Shown one piece after another: positions 27,190 to 36,918 of a stretch of 64,000 nt of DNA. Both the position numbers and the translations under genes were made by a program. The notes beneath the pieces are model-generated. The model saw nothing but the letters and a program-made list of their open reading frames with translations. It had not been told where the DNA came from and made no database searches. Each line of letters starts with the position of its first letter. Within the stretch, counting starts at the first letter, position 1. This stretch comes from Trichomonas vaginalis G3 (taxonomy: Eukaryota; Parabasalia; Trichomonadida; Trichomonadidae): the NCBI RefSeq assembly GCF_026262505.1, contig NC_067206.1, positions 12,706,205-12,770,204 on the forward strand, read 5' to 3'.

Positions 27190-30100
27190 ATGTATCGGAA
27201 GTTGTCTAAGTTAGAACACTCGGAAATAAAACAACTTCTTACAGAAGCTAATATAGATGTTGCAAAACATTACGCAACAAACAAAAAAGCACTCGCTGAC
27301 TTCATTAAAGACTATAATGGTGCAATAAGTTATGATAGAATTCATGAGTTCATAAAGCCGCAACGCGGCGAGGACGAAGTCCATGCAAGAGCATTTCCTT
27401 TAAATGACGTTGCTATTGACTTATATCATAGACGTTCAGTACCTCATGAAGTAAGAAGAGAAATGTTTGACATAACAAATGCAAACGTTGGTGAAACAAG
27501 AAGAAGAGACGACACACTGAAACAACAGAGAAGAGAGATGTTTAAGAGCGCTATAGAACAAGTTCGCAAAGCTAACGATGTCATTCGTTCCATTGACGAC
27601 AAACCAAAAGAAGGTGAGAGATGGTTAAAGAAAGATGAAGAGAATAGGAAGAGAAATGTGAAGTCAGGCAATAGACTCATTGACTTTAACATCGAAGCTT
27701 TAGATGAACCAAACAGAGACTACTTACACAAACATTTCGGTAAGGTTTTCATGAGACTCTTAGAGAAAATTAAAATAAACTCACAACAGAGATGGATGGT
27801 ATGTTATAAACTTGGTGGAAAGTATGAATGTTCTACGTTAAACCTCAATAATATTGGAACATTACTACATCAGCTCTTGAAGGAGAACTTTATATCAGAG
27901 ATAGAAGCAAATGCTGCAGGTATTGTTGAAATGCACTATGACTTCTTCTTGACAAACATAAAGAATCTTACTGAAATAAAGATGTATGATTTAACAGAAT
28001 ATGAAGGCTTAACGATGTCAGATGTAAAGAAAGGCAAACCAAAAAAGAGACCATATAGAGATGAAAGCACACTGACAAATGACCAGAAAGCCATTTTGGA
28101 AGCTCTTAAGCAAACAGGAAACCCAGCACTTATAGAAAGCTTTTGGAAAGATAATGGTGAAAAGAAGTTTTATAAGAAGAGAAGCGGTCAGTTCTGGAAG
28201 TATCTTTGCACATTACCTATAAATCTTGAGCGCTACCAAATCTTCAATGAACTGAACAAAAGAACTGCAGCACTTATGACAGAAGACAATTGTTTCGTTT
28301 ATGCTTGCATTCAGGCTGGAGTAGATGGAGAGACTATTGACCACATGAGAGAAGTCATTCGTGTTAGAGACTTTCCTCAAAGTAAAGTACAAGAAATTTC
28401 TGACGCAACAGGTATAGCATTTAATGTTACCATTGGTTATTTCAATGACTCAAGACATAATGAAATAAAGAGATACATACCAAAAGAATGTGAAACTGTT
28501 CGAACTATTGACTTACTTCTTGTTGAAGACCACTACATGCTAAATGAAAGATTACCAATGACAACATATTTTCGAAATATAAAGAAATCTCAAGCTTGTG
28601 GTGGAATGAACATTGAGAAACAATGAAGATTTATACAAAGAGAGAAGATAAATATGTAGTTCGTTATGATAGAACAACACCGTTATGGGATGTTATGAAA
28701 ACATTGTGGGAGTGCAAATATTTCGAACCTATTTCTTATGGAGAACTTTTCACATATACGACTGACTTATATAAACAGAACCTTGCACCATTTAAAGATT
28801 TGACATATGCTCCAAAGTATTGTGTACAACTGAAGAAGAAAGCCGAGTCAAAAGAAGTAAATAAAAATAAGTGCAAGTTCATTCCTGAGCACGTTTTCTT
28901 TGCTGACTTTGAGTGTAGCACAGACGGCTTTCATAAAGCTTTTAACATCTGTTATGACAGTGAAGATGGTTCAGTGAGTGAAAGCATTTGGGGTCAGAAC
29001 TGTGCAACAGAATTTTTGGAACGACTTCCTGACAAGAGTTTAATATATTTCCATAACCTCAGTTATGATATAAACTTCATCTTAAGACACATGACAGAAG
29101 TGAAAGGAACTCCCATCATTAAAGGTTCACGAACAATGCAAATAACTGGCTTATATAAAGGAAGGGCAATTATTATAAAAGACTCTTACAGTGTTATAAA
29201 TAAGAAGCTTAAACTATTTCCTGCTATGTTTAACTTACAAACAGGACCGAAAGAAGTATTTCCATACAACTACTACAGCAGTGTTTGTTAGCAAATGACA
29301 ACAGAACTGGTGTCATTTCTGAAGCATGTAAGTTTATCCGGGATGCAGATACATTCATGAAAAACATAGATTCCATCAAAGGTTGCAGAATAGATGAAAA
29401 CCACTTCGACTTAGAAAAGTATAGCATTTTATTGCAAACAAGATGTAAGAATTTTAAGAGAAGGTTTTGTTAAGTTCCGCAATGACATATTGAAAGAATT
29501 TGATTTAAACGTTTATGACTACGTTAGTATTTGTTCAATTGCTAACAAATTGTTTGAGAACAGAGTGTACTTCCCGAATGGAAATTTATATGACCTCTCA
29601 AATAAACCAAGAGAATTTATTTCACGCTGTATTCAAGGTGGAAGATGTATGCTGTCAGATAACATTAAACAAAAGAGCGAAAAGAAACTCATTGCTGACT
29701 TCGACGCTGTTTCATTATATCCATCAGCTATAGCAAGACTTTATACTTTAGAAGGTATTCCAAAGGTTATGAAGAAAGAAATGTTAAGCACAGAGTATCT
29801 CATGAGACATTTATTCGATGACGACCAAAAGGAACCCATTGGTGAAAAGTTTATGTCTGGCTTCTTTGTTCTCATTAAGATAACAGAGATTGGAATACAT
29901 AGACACTTTCCTTTAATAGTTTGTGACCCTGAACTAAATCCAGAACTTAACGTTCCCAGAAGTTCAAACACTTGCTGTTTAATGTATGTTGACCATATAA
30001 CATTACAAGACCTCATAAAATATCAAGGTGTCAAATGTGAAGTGTTGCAAGGATACTATTACGATGGAAACAGAGATATTAGAATAAGAGATGAAGTAAA

Positions 30101-30904
30101 GAAGTTGTTTGAGTTAAGGTTAAAGTATAAGAAAGAAGGAAATCCTTTGCAAGAAATATAAAGCTCATTCTGAACAGTATTTATGGCAAAACTATTCTAT
30201 CTCCTATTGAGTCAAAAATAACCATAGTAAATGACAAAGATGCTATAAGATATGCCATCAGAAACTACAACCATATAGTGAAGTTCGAAGGTTTGGATGG
30301 TTCAGATAAAACTATTTTCAAGCTAACGAAAAGCATTTGCAGACACTTTAACTTCTGTCCACTTGGTGTTAACATTCTGTCTATGTCGAAGAGAATAATG
30401 TGTGAAGTATTCTGTACTGCTGAGGACTTAGGAATGGACATCTTTTATAGCGATACGGACAGTATGCATCTCTACAATGAAGATATCCCTCGTTTAGCTG
30501 AAGAGTTTGAGAAACGGAGAGAACTCATTGGTAAAAACCTTGGTCAATTTCATAGCGACTTTGCAGAAATCACACCTGGAAAACAAAGTTTAGCATACAA
30601 GTCAATATTTTGTGGAAAGAAGACTTACATAGACTTACTCACGAATGATTTAAATGAAGTTGCATTTCACTGCAGAATGAAAGGCGTGAAGCAAGATGTT
30701 ATTGCTTTAACCGCTAATGAAATGTTTCCTGACTCTGTTCAGTGTTTCTATGATGAAGATAAAGGTTTAATGGTTCCGCAAGGAACATATGACAAAGACT
30801 CTGAGTTCAGTTTAATGAAACTTTACAAAGCACTTTATGACGGTCAAGAGATTGGATTTGACTTATGTAAGTCATTCAGTCCTTGCTTTGAAAGAGTTTA
30901 ACTT
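27190..30904 (+). pseudogene. Protein-primed family B DNA polymerase (pPolB), broken
   Basis: The element's replication enzyme. Parts in order: a long charged N-terminal region; a possible OTU-like module near 28240-28600 (DNCFVYACIQAG and LLLVEDHYMLN fit its Cys and His boxes); the 3'-5' exonuclease with FFADFECSTDG (Exo I) and YFHNLSYDINF (Exo II); the palm with DFDAVSLYPSA (motif A); and motif C as YSDTDSMHL. These are diagnostic for the protein-primed polymerases of Polintons, adenoviruses and phi29-like phages. The coding region is interrupted a few times. It follows the AT-rich divergent promoter region shared with the gene at 26634-27101. Confidence 0.85.
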
Positions 30905-31031
30905 CTCAATAACGACTAAAACAAGCTTTATTCGTAAGTTGAAGTTCTGAGGTCATTTATTTTTGTCAGCAATGAGGTCATTCGTGATAAAAATAAGCAA
31001 CTAGCGGCAAGGGCGAAGCCCATGTGGTCAT

Positions 31032-31889
31032 TTACAATACTGCGATGGTAGAGTTTAAGAGTTGTGCTTCAATGTAGAGACAGTCCTTATGGTCTGGAGG
31101 TAAGAACACTGGGCAGTTATGGTCATGAGTGGAGAACATGTCTATCCAAAACTCACGATTGAAGCCAGTTAATTTATAGTATTTAGGGTTAGGAAGTGGT
31201 GAAGTTCTTGTATGACCAATAAACTCATTTTCAACTCCCTTACTTAAGTTTGAATATAATATAGCTTGCTTTCTATCCCAAATACCTGGAAATCTAATTT
31301 CGGAAAATTCATTTTTCCTCGGAAGCATTGCATCATAATTGAAAACATTCTTGAAATCATCACTTGGTTCAGAGATTTGAAATCTTATACGTAATGGATT
31401 TTCTTTCTTTTTAGCTACTTCATTGAATGGTGAATATATAACAAACTGACAGTCATGAGTTCCATCTTCATTTTCATTAAATTCATAATGAAAGTCTATA
31501 AGTTGTGGCCGACTACCTTCTTCTTTCAGTTGTGCAAGAAACTCACGTAAAGGCTGTAAAGTTTGTACTTCAATGTTGAACTTTTTCTCGAACATCTCAT
31601 TAAATGAAATCATACATTGCAACAATGTTGTATCGTCTTTAAAGTATTTGTATATGTGAATGTTTTGGGCGCTTAAAGACTGTTCGTCATTTTCTATCTC
31701 GACTTGAAGTATAAAGTCAACCTTTCTGAAAGCACGTGTTATATACATAGATGTTATGCCAATGTACTTCTCTTCATTTATGTTCACAATCCAGTCTGTT
31801 GGAAACTTAAACGTTACTCTGTTCCCCTTTATTTTGACGTCAGGGGTTTCACTACTGAACGCAATAGATAAAGGTATTTGTCTATACAT
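31032..31889 (-). CDS. Candidate minor capsid/virion protein, 285 aa
   Basis: Intact ORF, ATG at 31889 (MYRQIPLSIAFSSETPDVKI). Beta-rich: VTFKFPTDWIVNINEEKYIG, VDFILQVEIENDEQSLS, CQFVIYSPFNEV. The pattern of an edge-strand N-terminus and repeated alternation fits jelly-roll virion proteins, and it lies beside the major capsid gene, but no motif proves it. It converges with the polymerase gene and is followed upstream by a small basic gene on the same strand. Confidence 0.45.
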   Translation of the reverse strand: MYRQIPLSIAFSSETPDVKIKGNRVTFKFPTDWIVNINEEKYIGITSMYITRAFRKVDFILQVEIENDEQSLSAQNIHIYKYFKDDTTLLQCMISFNEMFEKKFNIEVQTLQPLREFLAQLKEEGSRPQLIDFHYEFNENEDGTHDCQFVIYSPFNEVAKKKENPLRIRFQISEPSDDFKNVFNYDAMLPRKNEFSEIRFPGIWDRKQAILYSNLSKGVENEFIGHTRTSPLPNPKYYKLTGFNREFWIDMFSTHDHNCPVFLPPDHKDCLYIEAQLLNSTIAVL

Positions 31890-31913
31890 TTAATTCGGAT
31901 AAAAATAAACCAT

Positions 31914-32174
31914 TTACTCTTTCTTTGCTTCAGCTTCTTTAGCTTTTGCTTCAGCTTCTTCTCTAGCTTTCTTCGCCAACAAACGTGGGTTCTTTTGTCT
32001 TCCAGCAGCTAATGCAGCAAGTTGTTTTTCACTAAGTTTTCTCTTTGGTCTCTCTGGCTTTTGTTCTTGTTTTTGTTCCTTCAGTTCGGATAAAATTTGC
32101 TCACGAATTTCTTTCTTCAATGCTTCAACATCTATGACCCCTTGGGTCTTGTCCGTAGGGCTTGTCTGAGTCAT
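31914..32174 (-). CDS. Small basic Lys/Ala-rich protein, 86 aa
   Basis: The ATG at 32174 (MTQTSPTDKTQGVIDVEALK) is preferred over one 21 bases upstream, because the divergent gene at 32220 needs the space. The second half is a Lys/Arg/Ala/Glu helix (KEQKQEQKPERPKRKLSEKQ and a KEAEAKAK tail). It could be a DNA-packing or scaffold-like protein; this is a guess from composition. Confidence 0.5.
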   Translation of the reverse strand: MTQTSPTDKTQGVIDVEALKKEIREQILSELKEQKQEQKPERPKRKLSEKQLAALAAGRQKNPRLLAKKAREEAEAKAKEAEAKKE

Positions 32175-32219
32175 TTGACTGCAGATAAAAAACAAAATTA
32201 AAACTTTAACCGATGTAAA

Positions 32220-32618
32220 ATGAGCTTGTCAAAATCAGAGCGAGAGTCTATTATATTAAATGACGCAAGAGGAATACAACATCCTTTCTATTATGTAAGT
32301 CAGAGTAAAGATGGTAAAATATACGTAAGAAAAAGAAAGGTTCCATTAGCGAATGCAGAAAGCGACAACATTAAGGTGCATGGCACCGAGGGCGAAAAGT
32401 CAATAGAACCAGAAGAAAAGAAGCCAGATGTACTTTCAATAACGAATCAAGAGCTTATTGCAAAGTTCGTGAATTTCATTGAAAAACAAACCGAGTCACA
32501 GAATCCTGACCCACCAGTGAAAGAAGTTGAGACAAAAGAGAATATACAGTTCATTGAAAATGTCAAGAAACAACTTCCACCACGAATGCCAAGAAGAAGA
32601 GTGAGAATAATGAAGTAA
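32220..32618 (+). CDS. Hypothetical Polinton protein, 132 aa
   Basis: ATG at 32220 (MSLSKSERESIILNDARGIQ). N-terminal strand-rich part (YYVSQSKDGKIYVRKRKV), acidic middle, and a strongly basic end (PPRMPRRRVRIMK). The N-terminal region shares the GxFYxxxxKDGxxxxRKxK pattern with the 79-aa protein at 34757 (EGFYIHTMKDGRVQFRKIK). It directly precedes the capsid gene on the same strand. Confidence 0.5.
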   Translation: MSLSKSERESIILNDARGIQHPFYYVSQSKDGKIYVRKRKVPLANAESDNIKVHGTEGEKSIEPEEKKPDVLSITNQELIAKFVNFIEKQTESQNPDPPVKEVETKENIQFIENVKKQLPPRMPRRRVRIMK

Positions 32619-32645
32619 ATAGATATTTTTATCTGAAGTAAATAC

Positions 32646-34219
32646 ATGCAGAACGAACAGCTAAACGAATTTACTCCAGCAGAGCATATTCATCAGATTC
32701 GCTCATATTTCGATATCATAGACAATGCAGTTCAAATTGGTGACACTAATAGAAAATATTCTGACGCAAAGATTCCATCACAACCTGGAACTGCTAAAGA
32801 TAACACATGGGTAACATTCAATCTCTCACCTCCTGGTGAAAATATGTTGGACCTTTACAATACATTCATTACGTATAAAATGGAAGGTCAATTTATTGTA
32901 GATAAAGAAATTGGTTCAGGTTCCGATAAAACAAACCCACCAGGATTTTGGATTGTTTTCGATGACGCTTTCTATGCAGTTGCTGGATATCAAATCCTTG
33001 CAAATGGTCGTATCGTATATTCTCAAGACAACGCAAGAGAAGAAGCATATATAACTTCAAACTCACAAACTACCGAACAAATAAAGAAAGTAGATGTTTT
33101 CTCAAAGACTCGACATGAAGATGTATGGAGTCATTCGGGAACATGCAGAACAGGACAAATTGTTAGTGGTCCATTACAGCAGGAAAATCATTTGATTTTA
33201 AGCTTCGTTTAAGAATTCCTGTTAGAAAATTCCTTCCATTAGAAGCTATTCGATTTATTCCAGCTTTTGCAGGAAACATTCAGCTTAAAGTAAAGTTCAG
33301 TAGCGACGCCTTACAATGCACATCTATATCTGTAAATGATATCATTGCTTTCAATCCAACTCTTAAAGTTGCATTTGCTTCAGATTCAAATCCACCGACA
33401 AATAAATTTGTTCCATGGAATGAACCATTCACTATGATAACGAAGGCAGTAGATGCTGGTGGAACAGTTACTATTACAACTGTAACCCAGCAACTATTTC
33501 GAACAAAGATGGAATTTAATGAATGTTTCATTCATCCAAAGTCATTCTCTTTAGACCCTAACATTTATACAGAACTTGTAGAACATTATACAAACGAGGC
33601 TTTATGTTTTCCTGTTAAAGTTATGGATTGGATTCCTATGGACGGTTCATTCTCAAAGAATACAGATAGTTCAAGTGCAACATTTACAGCCGCTTATACG
33701 CCTATTAATGTTAAAAGTATTTGGGCACTATTTAGAAAGAAAGACAACTATTATGTTAATTTTGAGAACCCTAAGTTTAAATATCTTCAGCTTTCCATGG
33801 GAGCTTATGGAAATATGCCTGCAGAACCTGAAAAATCATATGGACCTGTATTTTATGAAATGGTTGCGAACGCCTGCAATACAAACAATGATATGATAGG
33901 ATTTAATGAAGATGTTATGAGGTCATTGGTGGATGATGGTAGTGTGGAACATAAATGGGATAGCTATGACAACACACATTTCTTATGTGGTTTTCCAACA
34001 GAAGTGGACTTTTGCTTCCAGCAAGGTCAAACATCTACTGCTCCAATAACATACAAATTGTTTGTTAAAGGACCTATTGAACTAGCAACTGAAAATGTAC
34101 CAAAGCCACTTATTGGATTTATGAGGGATTGTTGCTTTGCCATTCAGGTGCGTGCTAATGGCATCCCCATAATAAGATTAGATGACTATAACTTAGCTAC
34201 GGACGACAGTGAGGAATAA
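32646..34219 (+). pseudogene. Major capsid protein (double jelly-roll type), broken
   Basis: It starts with ATG at 32646 (MQNEQLNEFTPAEHIHQIRS). Features typical of Polinton capsid proteins: the early WVTFNLSPPGENMLDLYNTF, many beta strands, and near the end a strand-rich domain (FCFQQGQTSTAPITYKLFVK). Its size of about 520 codons and its place beside small virion genes fit. The assignment rests on gene order and pattern; the reading frame is interrupted. Confidence 0.65.
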
Positions 34220-34249
34220 AGGATGAACGTTTATTTTTAAAGCTTATAA

Positions 34250-34708
34250 ATGAGTTCTTCATCAAGCTCTCGCGAACCTTCACCATCTATGAAACAAACT
34301 TTACCAAACGATTATGGAGCACCTATTGAATATTTCTTACGAGCTGCACAATGGCAAAGAGCAGTCTCACCAAGGTTAGGTGTTCCACCAGCTCCTGTCA
34401 AAAATAGCATTTGGTCAAGTCCTTATATAAGATATGGTCTCCCACTAGGTTTGCTAGCTACAGCAGGAGCAGTTATGATGTTGAAAAGAAATAAAGCAAA
34501 TGTTGTAAATAATACTGAAGTAGCTGAAGTTAAACAAACTCCAACACCTTCGCCAAAACCAACGCCTTCACAAGCAAAACCTTCAATGACTCCTGAACCT
34601 ATGGAAGTACAAACTCCTGTTCAAAAGTCAACTCCTAAACCGACTCCAACATTTAAACCAGAACCTACTCCTCAAATAAATCGTAAAACTCCTGCGTTTC
34701 CTTACTGA
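34250..34708 (+). CDS. Membrane protein with Pro/Thr-rich tail, 152 aa
   Basis: ATG at 34250. A Ser-rich N-terminus, then one hydrophobic segment (about 65-80, LPLGLLATAGAVMML), then a tail made of PTPxPKPTP-type repeats. It follows the capsid gene by 30 bp. It may be a virion membrane or spike-related protein; no family recognised. Confidence 0.5.
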   Translation: MSSSSSSREPSPSMKQTLPNDYGAPIEYFLRAAQWQRAVSPRLGVPPAPVKNSIWSSPYIRYGLPLGLLATAGAVMMLKRNKANVVNNTEVAEVKQTPTPSPKPTPSQAKPSMTPEPMEVQTPVQKSTPKPTPTFKPEPTPQINRKTPAFPY

Positions 34709-34756
34709 AAAAATAACGTTATTTTTATTTAATATTAAAATTTTTATTTGATTGAA

Positions 34757-34993
34757 ATGACAAATAAAGTCACTGAAGCAATGAAACAAAAGTTTTTGGT
34801 AGAATACATTAAATCAGGAACTATTCCAGAAGGTTTTTACATTCATACTATGAAGGATGGTAGAGTTCAGTTTAGAAAGATAAAGCAACCATTAGATAGA
34901 GAAGGTATATTAAGGAAGATTAAACTTCATGAGGACAACATTGCTGAACTTAAGAAGAAGTTAGAAGAGTTGGAGAAAGGAAGAGAGTTATAA
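34757..34993 (+). CDS. Small Polinton protein, 78 aa
   Basis: The ATG at 34757 (MTNKVTEAMKQKF) is used; the frame opens earlier only with TTG. It contains GFYIHTMKDGRVQFRKIKQP, similar to the start of the 132-aa protein at 32220, then a coiled-coil C-terminus (IAELKKKLEELEKGREL). Its end reaches into the right TIR. The leader has ATAACGTTATTTTTATTTAA. Confidence 0.5.
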   Translation: MTNKVTEAMKQKFLVEYIKSGTIPEGFYIHTMKDGRVQFRKIKQPLDREGILRKIKLHEDNIAELKKKLEELEKGREL

Positions 34994-35714
34994 AGCAATG
35001 AATTCAACAGGGTGAAAAAACAGGTGAAAAAAGAGGTGAGATTTCACCACTTCACCTAAATCTATTTTTGTGCTATGTTTTCATACGTGTGAGGGTGGTG
35101 ATATCATTAATTTTTAAATAAATGTGGGAACAAAAATAAAGCATATCTACTCAACAGGAATGAGACCCTTACTGACTATGTATTCGTTTAATGCTTGATG
35201 AAAACAATGGTACATATTATCGTATGGGTATACACAACGTCTGTTTCCATCGTCGTCGTATATGTAGAGCTCAAATCCAGTCCAACCTTCTTTTGTACAA
35301 TATGTAGCTTTATTTAAGTATGTATTTATGTAGATAAGGCAATTTTCTTCATCGCTCCAGAAATAATTTTTCGTCTTTGTTGAAATAGTTTTCGTTCCTC
35401 TACGTCCATAAGGAATGTATGCAATAAATTTAGCATCATAAGGGATTGTAATATACTCAGGGTTTCTTTCATCGTCAATGGGTCTGTCTTTGTTAAAATG
35501 CATGTTTCTCAGTTTTACTTGAGTTTTGAATAGTTCACGGAAACGTTCTGGGAAAGAGTCATAGTAAATGTAGTCGGACATGTCTTTGTAATGAAATAAA
35601 AATAAGGTTATTTTTTATTTAGTGAGGATGGTAGTGAATTCGTTAGTGAAGTCGTTAGTGAATTCGTTAGTGAAGTCGTTTATGTGTCAGACGGTTTTGT
35701 AAATATTTAAGGTT
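34977..35714 (-). repeat. Right terminal inverted repeat of Polinton 2
   Basis: Reverse complement of 13784-14521, no difference noticed over about 738 bp. On the right the terminal region continues to about 35832 with sequence shared with the tip of element 1. Confidence 0.92.
35147..35581 (-). CDS. TIR-encoded protein, 144 aa, right copy
   Basis: Identical to the ORF at 13917-14351 and in inverse orientation. Unknown function. Confidence 0.7.
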   Translation of the reverse strand: MSDYIYYDSFPERFRELFKTQVKLRNMHFNKDRPIDDERNPEYITIPYDAKFIAYIPYGRRGTKTISTKTKNYFWSDEENCLIYINTYLNKATYCTKEGWTGFELYIYDDDGNRRCVYPYDNMYHCFHQALNEYIVSKGLIPVE

Positions 35715-35776
35715 AAGTTGGTGTTATGGTTGTGTTGTAAAATATACGTTACTGGTTTCGTAAAGTGTCAAAACCG

Positions 35777-35821
35777 CTAAGTTGTGTACGGAGGCGCGCA
35801 GTGGCACACTACACAACTTAG
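35777..35821. repeat. Terminal hairpin at the right tip of Polinton 2
   Basis: CTAAGTTGTGTA pairs with TACACAACTTAG around GGAGGCGCGCAGTGGCACAC. The same structure is at 226-268 in element 1; in this copy the stem is perfect, so stem pairing rather than sequence is kept. Confidence 0.75.
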
Positions 35822-35841
35822 TCATACTAACTACATATAAT

Positions 35842-36312
35842 ATGCTTCATTTTGAACAACAAGGCGATCCACGACTCATTATTTCATCTTTTATGAACCC
35901 ACATTTATGCGGGATTCAATTCATTGATGAGAATAATCAAGCTCAATGTGTTAACATGTTAAAACTTCCTGAAGATGGAAATTTCAAAGAATATTTCGAG
36001 AATAAGAAGATTACTCATGTGAATAGATACCTCTTCATTGCAAATGACCGCGAATCTCAAGAAGCTCAGCCAGACCAAATTGAACTGCTTCATGAACATT
36101 CACATATCATATTTATCAGATTTGCCATTGTTTCACTTACACTCGGAAGAGATGGTCATGCCTCTTTTAAATTTTATAAGAGACTTGATTTACAAGGCGA
36201 ATATGTTGTGATCGATGAAAATTTGTGTTATGTGATCCCAAGAGGAGGAGCAATCGGATATCAATTTTTATCATTGTATGTCAGAGGTAAGGATGTTGAA
36301 ATTGAAAATTAA
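35842..36312 (+). CDS. Hypothetical protein, 156 aa, directly behind the Polinton tip
   Basis: The open frame runs in from the Polinton, but its own sequence begins after 35832; the first host ATG is at 35842 (MLHFEQQGDPRLIISSFMNP). The product is mostly beta (HIIFIRFAIVSLTLGRDGHA, YVVIDENLCYVIPRGGAIGY) with no membrane segment. Family not recognised. The Polinton sits only 9 bp before this Met, so the Met may be internal and the gene 5' truncated, or the insertion removed only its promoter. Nothing matching an N-terminal part was seen at the left side of the element. Confidence 0.5.
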   Translation: MLHFEQQGDPRLIISSFMNPHLCGIQFIDENNQAQCVNMLKLPEDGNFKEYFENKKITHVNRYLFIANDRESQEAQPDQIELLHEHSHIIFIRFAIVSLTLGRDGHASFKFYKRLDLQGEYVVIDENLCYVIPRGGAIGYQFLSLYVRGKDVEIEN

Positions 36313-36604
36313 TTCATAATTTCTATTTATTTATATATTTTGTTTTTTATTTGTAAGCTGTAAATAATGATTTGTTATAAGAAGATGGTCTTTTTCACCA
36401 AGAAAAATTTTGTGTGTAGAAAATTTTTATCGTCTGACAAGTTTCTCTGTGAAATATGAAAATTTAATGTGTGATTACATTAGGAAAATATTTATAGAAA
36501 TAAATATAAGAAATTAGAGAAAAAAATTTAAAAAGTAAAAAATGAAGAAAATAACTGGAATACGAAGAATTTAAGGAGGATAGAGTGCATTATTGTTCTA
36601 AGCA

Positions 36605-36649
36605 TGTCATTCCGGGAGATATTGCCTGTGCATGTCTCCCGGAATGACA
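36605..36649. repeat. Hairpin C1, 15-bp perfect stem
   Basis: TGTCATTCCGGGAGA pairs with TCTCCCGGAATGACA; loop TATTGCCTGTGCATG. Confidence 0.9.
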
Positions 36650-36918
36650 CATGCAGACCAACAAGAGTGCATAATGCACTCTTGTCGGTCAAAGTTCCGC
36701 ATTCAAGTTATGAATGCGGAACAGTATGCCATTCTGGGAGACATGCACAGGCAATGTCTCCCGGAATGACACATGCAGACCAACAAGAGTGCACAATGCA
36801 CTCTTGTCGGTCAAAGTTCCGCATTCAAGTTATGAATGCGGAACAGTATGCCATTCTGGGAGACATGCACAGGCAATGTCTCCCGGAATGACACATGCAG
36901 ACCAACAAGAGTGAACAA
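36605..36918. repeat. Hairpin array: 122-bp unit, about 2.5 copies, three hairpins per unit
   Basis: Each unit holds hairpins CATTCCGGGAGA/TCTCCCGGAATG, GACCAACAAGAGTGCAT/ATGCACTCTTGTCGGTC (36656-36690) and GTTCCGCATTCA/TGAATGCGGAAC (36694-36722). The period is exactly 122 bp. The loop of the first hairpin is inverted between the first and the later copies. Short ORFs across the array are by-products of the repeat. Confidence 0.92.

Larger units (their letters stand above)
13784..35832. mobile_element. Polinton/Maverick element 2 (about 22 kb)
   Basis: A virus-like DNA transposon recognised by its set of parts: protein-primed DNA polymerase B, rve integrase, A32-type packaging ATPase, double jelly-roll major capsid protein and long terminal inverted repeats (13784-14521 and 34977-35714), with an outer tip on the right ending at about 35832. 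It also carries a fibre protein with a phage-type tail-collar domain, two KilA-N genes and several small genes. I did not recognise an adenovirus-type protease. It is broken, with roughly ten interruptions spread over several genes, while others (ATPase, fibre, integrase, one KilA-N gene) look whole. The two TIRs are practically identical, pointing to a young insertion or to homogenisation. The two ends are not equally long, and the left edge lies against a transposase gene. Confidence 0.92.
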
